Positions 59,776 through 64,000 of a stretch of 64,000 bases of DNA are shown here, in pieces. The notes under the pieces were generated by a model. That model was not told the origin of the DNA and made no database searches. It saw nothing but the letters and a program-made list of their open reading frames with translations. Where the stretch lies: positions 310,001 to 374,000 of the forward strand of contig NZ_JANHAU010000002.1 of the NCBI RefSeq assembly GCF_024464185.1, written 5' to 3'. The stretch comes from Haloarchaeobius salinus. Lineage in GTDB: Archaea > Halobacteriota > Halobacteria > Halobacteriales > Natrialbaceae. Made by a program: the position numbers and the translations under genes. How positions within the stretch are numbered: the first letter of the stretch is position 1; the number at the start of each line of letters is the position of its first letter.

Positions 59776-61164
59776 TCAGTCGAGTTCGTCGACGAGTTCG
59801 CTCCCGACGCCGACGTAGCCGGCCGGGGTGAGCGCCTTCAGTTCCTCGCGGACGCTCTCGTCCACGTCGAGGTCGTCGAACAGGTCGTGGAAGTCGTCGA
59901 GGGTGACGCGCTTGCCCCGGGTGAGCTCCTTGACGCGCTCGTAGGCCGCGGTGTCGCCCTCGCGCCGGAGGATGGTCTGGACGGCCTCGCCGATGACCTC
60001 GGGGGTCGATTCGAGGTCGTCGCGGGCGACCCGTTCGTTCGGCACGACCTTCGCGAGCCCGCTCCCCGTCTTGCCGTAGGCGACGAGGCAGTGGGCGAAC
60101 GCCGCGCCGATGTTGCGCTTGACCGTCGAGTCGGAGAGGTCGCGCTGGAGCCGGGAGGTGGTGACGTAGTCCGCGAGGAACGTGAGGTCCGAGTTCGCCT
60201 TCGAGAGGTTGCCCTCGCTGTTCTCGAAGTCGATGGGGTTGACCTTGTGGGGCATCGTCGACGAGCCGGTCTCGCCGGCCGTGGTCTCCTGGCCGAGGTA
60301 CCGCTTGGAGACGTAGAGCCAGGCGTCGCGGTCGAAGTCGAGCAGGACGTTGTTCGCGCCCCGCACCGCGTCGAAGACGGCGGCGAGGTCGTCGCAGGGG
60401 TTGACCTGCGTCGTCAGCGGCTCGTGCGCGAAGCCGAGGCCGGTGACGAACTCGCGGCTGAACGCACGCCAGTCGACGTCGGGGTAGGCGGCGACGTGGG
60501 CCGCGAGCGTCCCGGATGCCCCGCCGAGCTTGCCGGTGACGTCCTCGGTGGCGGCGCGGATGCGGGCCTCCGCACGTCCGAGGCGGGCGGCGTAGACGGC
60601 GAACTCCTTGCCGAACGTCGTGGGGGTGGCGGGCTGGCCGTGGGTGTGGGCGAGCATCGGCACGTCGCGGTGCTCGCGGGCCATCTCGGTCAGCGTCTCG
60701 CGGATGGACGCGAGTTCGGGCAGCAGCACGTCTTCGACGGCCCCACGGACGAGCAGCCGGTGGGCGAGGTTGTTCACGTCCTCGCTGGTCAGGCCGAAGT
60801 GGATCCACTGCGCGGCGTCGAGGTCGTCGGGCAGGTGCAGCCGGACGAAGTACTCGACGGCCTTCACGTCGTGGTTCGTCGCGGGGAGGTCCTCGTACCC
60901 CGCCGTCTCGATGGTCTTGACGAGCTCGGCGTCCTCGCTGTCCCAGTCCTCGTAGAGCGACCGGAGTGCGGCGCGCTGGTCGGCGTCGATGGCCAGCGGC
61001 GTGGCGTCGAGGTCGGCGAGCGCGAGCAGGTACTCGACTTCCACGTGCACGCGAGCGCGCAGGAGCGCGGACTCGCTGGCGTACGGCGCGAGCGGACGTG
61101 TGCGACCGGCGTAGCGACCGTCCAGCGGCGAGACGGCGTCGAGGGGGTCGGGCATACGCGTCAC
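59776..61164 (-). CDS. purB: Adenylosuccinate lyase
   Basis: A 462-residue lyase acting twice in purine synthesis, on SAICAR and on adenylosuccinate. Signature SSTMPHKVNPIDFENSEG, active-site LAHTHGQPATPTTFGKE and TSEDVNNLAH are present. MTRMPDPLDAVSPLDGRYAGRT is the family start; the ATG at 61155 (MPDPLDAVS) is an alternative. It is divergent from the purN-purH fusion, so the 168-base space between them probably carries both promoters. Confidence 0.95.
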   Translation of the reverse strand: MTRMPDPLDAVSPLDGRYAGRTRPLAPYASESALLRARVHVEVEYLLALADLDATPLAIDADQRAALRSLYEDWDSEDAELVKTIETAGYEDLPATNHDVKAVEYFVRLHLPDDLDAAQWIHFGLTSEDVNNLAHRLLVRGAVEDVLLPELASIRETLTEMAREHRDVPMLAHTHGQPATPTTFGKEFAVYAARLGRAEARIRAATEDVTGKLGGASGTLAAHVAAYPDVDWRAFSREFVTGLGFAHEPLTTQVNPCDDLAAVFDAVRGANNVLLDFDRDAWLYVSKRYLGQETTAGETGSSTMPHKVNPIDFENSEGNLSKANSDLTFLADYVTTSRLQRDLSDSTVKRNIGAAFAHCLVAYGKTGSGLAKVVPNERVARDDLESTPEVIGEAVQTILRREGDTAAYERVKELTRGKRVTLDDFHDLFDDLDVDESVREELKALTPAGYVGVGSELVDELD

Positions 61165-61332
61165 TGCTCCCCGACCCGGAAAAAGCGTGTCGGATGCGTT
61201 CCCCCACGAGCCGCCGTTTTATGCAGAAACGTGCATATCGTAGTGCCTTCGAGCCATGGAGTATGTCGGTAGGTGCATAGAATACCGGCGGAGACCGCAA
61301 CTCCTTTTGCCCGGGCCGGACCCACTTCTGGT

Positions 61333-62961
61333 ATGACACGCATCGCTGGCCTCGCCGGCAACCGCGGCCGGAACCTCCTGCACATCGACGACCTCGAACC
61401 GGGCGGCGCCGAGCTCGCCGTCGTGCTCGCGACGGCCCCCGACGCCCCGGTGCTGGACGCCGCAGCGGAGCGCGGCATCCCCACCGAAGTCGTCCCGCTC
61501 GGCGACGACGAGTCCCGCCGCGACCACGAGCGACGGGTGCTCGACGCGCTCGCGGACCACGAGTTCGACCTCGTCTGCCTCGACGGCTACATGCGCATCC
61601 TCTCCGACACGTTCCTCGACGAGACGCCGACGACGCTGAACGTCCACCCGAGCCTCCTCCCGTCGTTCCCCGGCATGGACGCCTGGGGCGACGCGCTCGA
61701 CGCGGGCGTCAAAACGGTCGGCTGCACCGTCCACGTCGTCACCGACGCGACCGACGAGGACGGCGACGTCGTCGAGAGCGAGGTCGACGGCGGCCCCATC
61801 GTCACGCAGGAGCCCGTCCCCGTCTACGAGGGCGACGACCGTGAGAGCCTGAAGGAGCGCGTGCTCTACGAGGGCGAGTTCACGGCCTACCCGCGTGCCG
61901 TGAAGTGGTTCGCCGAGGGTCGCGCCACGGTCGACTGCGAGTCGAACACGGTCTCCGTCGAGGGCGACGAGGGCGGCCCCCTCCCGGCACGTCGCGTCGT
62001 CACCGAGGACCGCCACGCCGACCTGCGCTACGGCGAGAACCCCCATCAGGACGCCGCGCTCTACGCCGACTACACCTGCGAGGAGCCGAGCGTCGTCCAC
62101 GCCGACCAGCTGAACGAGGGCGCGAAGGCGCTCAGCTACAACAACTACAACGACGCCGACGGCGCGCTGAACCTCGTCAAGGAGTTCGACGAGCCCGCCG
62201 CCGCCGTCATCAAGCACACGAACCCGGCCGGCTGTGCCACCGCCGACACGCTCGCCGAGGCGTACTCGGACGCGCTCTCGACCGACGCGAAGTCGGCCTA
62301 CGGCGGCATCGTCGCCCTGAACCGCGAGTGCGACGCCGAGACCGCCGAGCTGATCAATGACTCGTTCAAGGAGGTCGTCGTCGCGCCCGGCTACACCGAC
62401 GACGCGCTCGCGACCCTCACCGAGAAGAAGAACCTTCGCGTGCTCGACCTCGGCTGCGAGCCCGCCGCACTGCGCGAGCGTTCCGAGCCGATGACCAGCA
62501 AGGACCTCGTCGGCGGCACGCTCGTGCAGGAGCGCGACCTCGCGGAGGTCACCCGCCGCGACCTCGAGGTCGTCACCGAGCGCGAGCCCACCGACGAGGA
62601 GATCGAGACGATGCTGTTCGCCTGGAAGGTCCAGAAGCACGTGAAGTCCAACGGCATCGTGTTCGCCACGGACACGGAGACGGTCGGCCTCGGCGTCGGC
62701 CAGGTCTCCCGAGTCGACGCGGTCGAGATCGCCGCGATGAAGGCCGACCGCGACGCCGAGGGCAAGTCCGCCGAGGGCGCCGTGATGGGATCGGACGCGT
62801 TCTTCCCGTTCCCGGACGCTGTCGAGAAGGCCGCCGAGGCCGGCATCGAGGCCGTCATCCAGCCCGGCGGTTCGAAGCGCGACGACCAGGTCATCGAGGC
62901 CTGCGACGAGCTCGGGATGGCGATGGTCATGACCGGGCAGCGGTGTTTCCGGCACGACTGA
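61333..62961 (+). CDS. purH: PurN-PurH fusion: formyltransferase domain plus AICAR formyltransferase
   Basis: A 542-residue two-domain enzyme. Residues about 1-200 are a glycinamide ribonucleotide formyltransferase-like domain (LVCLDGYMRILSDTF, LNVHPSLLPSFPGMDAW, GCTVHVV; the catalytic N-H-D pattern is recognisable). Residues about 215-542 are the AICAR transformylase half of PurH (RYGENPHQDAALYAD, KALSYNNYNDADGALNLV, IKHTNPAGCA, SDAFFPFPDAVEKAAEAGI, VIQPGGSKRD). The IMP cyclohydrolase domain of bacterial PurH is absent; archaea use a separate PurO. This fusion is known in haloarchaea. Start at 61333 (MTRIAGLAG). Confidence 0.9.
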   Translation: MTRIAGLAGNRGRNLLHIDDLEPGGAELAVVLATAPDAPVLDAAAERGIPTEVVPLGDDESRRDHERRVLDALADHEFDLVCLDGYMRILSDTFLDETPTTLNVHPSLLPSFPGMDAWGDALDAGVKTVGCTVHVVTDATDEDGDVVESEVDGGPIVTQEPVPVYEGDDRESLKERVLYEGEFTAYPRAVKWFAEGRATVDCESNTVSVEGDEGGPLPARRVVTEDRHADLRYGENPHQDAALYADYTCEEPSVVHADQLNEGAKALSYNNYNDADGALNLVKEFDEPAAAVIKHTNPAGCATADTLAEAYSDALSTDAKSAYGGIVALNRECDAETAELINDSFKEVVVAPGYTDDALATLTEKKNLRVLDLGCEPAALRERSEPMTSKDLVGGTLVQERDLAEVTRRDLEVVTEREPTDEEIETMLFAWKVQKHVKSNGIVFATDTETVGLGVGQVSRVDAVEIAAMKADRDAEGKSAEGAVMGSDAFFPFPDAVEKAAEAGIEAVIQPGGSKRDDQVIEACDELGMAMVMTGQRCFRHD

Positions 62962-63195
62962 GCGCTAGCGAGGGAGTGCCGGAAAGCAGTGAGACGAGCG
63001 GAGCGAGTCTCACGCGCTTTCAGACACGATTGAGCGCCAGCGAGTGAGTGTCTGAAACTCGTGACAGCTCTGCTGTCACGGTGCTTTAGACACGACTGAG
63101 GCCACAGGCCGAATGAGTGTCTAAAGTCAGCGGGTCGCAGCGACCGAACGACCGCAGGGAGTAAGGTCGACCGTCTCGTGCGATTTCCGGCACGA
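62941..63195. repeat. Array of successive hairpins with related sequence
   Basis: Five or six units follow one another: TTTCCGGCAC/GTGCCGGAAA (begins in the purH stop region), TGAGAC/GTCTCA, TTCAGACAC/GTGTCTGAA, GTGACAG/CTGTCAC, and CTTTAGACAC/GTGTCTAAAG. Their loops repeat the words GACTGAG and GAGTGAGTG. TTTCCGGCACGACCGAG recurs at the end. It lies between convergent genes. It may work as transcription terminator for both or be a decayed mobile repeat. Confidence 0.7.
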
Positions 63196-63209
63196 CCGAG
63201 GGTCTGTCC

Positions 63210-64000
63210 TCAGTTCTCCCGCTCGATTGGGACCGTTCGCTCCATATTGCCGAACCCCCAGGAGGCGTCGATGGTCACCTCTTGAGCCTCCCTGACCGGG
63301 ACCCACACGGTCAGTGACGGACGCCGTTGCTCACCCGGCGGCACTGTCAGCTGTGCGGACCACCCGCCGTCTATAACTCTGTCGTGGTCGACCCGATAGT
63401 CGAGTGTCCACGACCGGTCACCGTCGTTCGTCACGAGGAACTCGATATCGACCTCGGCCGGGTCGTCCGCGGTCGCGATGGTCTCTGGGATAGAGGCCGT
63501 GACAGAGAGGTCCGGCGTATGGCCCATCGCGGTCCGGATGTGCTCGGGGATCGGGAGTCGGTACAGCCGGTCCGAGCCGTAGAACAGGAGCGCGGCAGTC
63601 TCGGGCACCTCGCCGACCGGCAAGGGGGCAGCGAGTCGGGCAGCCTGGCCGTCGAGATTCTCGCTGAAATCCGCTCCGAGTTCGGCGTACTCGAGCGATA
63701 TCGGGTCGCCGTTCACGGTCACCTCGCACTGGCTGCCGGCGATGATGTTCCTGCTGTCGTAGTCCGACAGGTCCGCGTCGAAGACGGCGTATATCCGGTC
63801 GTCACCGCCCAGGACACGTCCACCGTATCGACGCCACGTGCCGAAGTTCGCCTGGGGGCCGACGAACTCTCCGAGCGTGATGGGTCCCTGATACAGTTCC
63901 ACGTCGTCTCCGGGCTCGACGACGACGGTCTCGGTCGGTTCGTCGGTCGTCTCGGTCGGTTCATCGGTCGACTCCGTCGGAGAGTCGGTCTGCTCGGTCC
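63210..64000 (-). CDS. Secreted protein with Thr-rich linker, 5' end beyond the window
   Basis: Open to the right edge on the minus strand. The part nearest the edge is a Thr/Glu/Pro/Asp linker with repeats of the type PTETTDE, common after a lipobox in haloarchaeal lipoproteins. The remaining 230 residues begin VELYQGPITLGEFVGPQANFG and contain a beta-rich domain (VDIEFLVTNDGDRSWTLDYRV, LTVWVPVREAQEVTIDASWGFG) like CARDB/Ig-type surface domains. Probably a lipid-anchored surface protein. Family not named. Confidence 0.65.
   Translation of the reverse strand, partial: TEQTDSPTESTDEPTETTDEPTETVVVEPGDDVELYQGPITLGEFVGPQANFGTWRRYGGRVLGGDDRIYAVFDADLSDYDSRNIIAGSQCEVTVNGDPISLEYAELGADFSENLDGQAARLAAPLPVGEVPETAALLFYGSDRLYRLPIPEHIRTAMGHTPDLSVTASIPETIATADDPAEVDIEFLVTNDGDRSWTLDYRVDHDRVIDGGWSAQLTVPPGEQRRPSLTVWVPVREAQEVTIDASWGFGNMERTVPIEREN

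Overview
The window looks like the chromosome of an extremely halophilic archaeon (class Halobacteria). By eye the GC content is around two thirds, and the proteins are very acidic with few lysines. Several families are haloarchaeal: HalOD1, Bat-type HTH output domains, Tat lipoproteins with a LAGC lipobox, SipW-type secreted proteins with a QCRHND motif, and a PurN-PurH fusion. Promoters are archaeal: AT-rich TATA boxes about 25-30 bases before start codons, often without a leader. I found no rRNA, canonical tRNA, CRISPR array, insertion sequence or replication origin.

Layout: 1-3201 is the end of a glycan/arylsulfotransferase-type membrane operon. 3202-6594 holds a decayed stretch, an HTH regulator, a HalOD1 protein, a peroxiredoxin and an NnrS-like membrane protein. 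6720-12750 is an iron-siderophore-type ABC uptake locus: two paralogous binding lipoproteins, permease, ATPase, a flavin reductase-like protein and a small partner. Pairs of DtxR-type palindromes (TTAGGC-N2-GCCTAA) sit in both binding-protein promoters. 12819-21085 holds an M32 carboxypeptidase, an SLC13/RCK transporter, a coiled-coil protein, an RsmC-like methyltransferase and an unknown protein. 21224-24092 is a zinc/manganese ABC operon (znuACB-like). 24166-29337 has an AIM24 protein, two paralogous small membrane proteins (one in an AT-rich islet), an SDR dehydrogenase and a membrane-tethered Bat-type regulator.

The most unusual region is 29339-40578. Five SipW-type secreted paralogues lie in tandem on the minus strand (40578 to 33033). 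They are followed by a second unit with another SipW-type protein, a signal peptidase and two small partners. Each of the four internal junctions of the five-gene array is filled almost entirely by a 65-67 nt element that can fold as a D-armless tRNA-like structure. It has a 7-bp closing stem, a linker containing CGG, a variable 6-9-bp hairpin, and a T-arm with a consensus TTCGACT loop. The variable hairpin keeps its pairing while its sequence changes. Two of the proteins carry a von Willebrand A domain inserted inside the SipW-type fold. I infer a TasA/camelysin-like surface fibre or adhesin system whose mRNA may be processed or translationally tuned at these elements.

40990-48188 holds two DUF7344-like winged-helix membrane proteins, a MinD/ParA ATPase with partner, cobyric acid synthase, a NYN-domain protein, and a translation cluster (PUA protein, NAC, tRNA m1A methyltransferase). 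48652-49482 is an HtpX-like protease. 49832-55670 is a tightly overlapping diaminopimelate/lysine operon (dapA, dapB, dapD, lysA, dapF, dapE-like). 55971-58308 is an ABC-2 exporter with its own TetR regulator, followed by an APH-type kinase. 59776-62961 is a divergent purine pair (purB and a purN-purH fusion). The window ends with an intergenic hairpin array and a truncated secreted protein.
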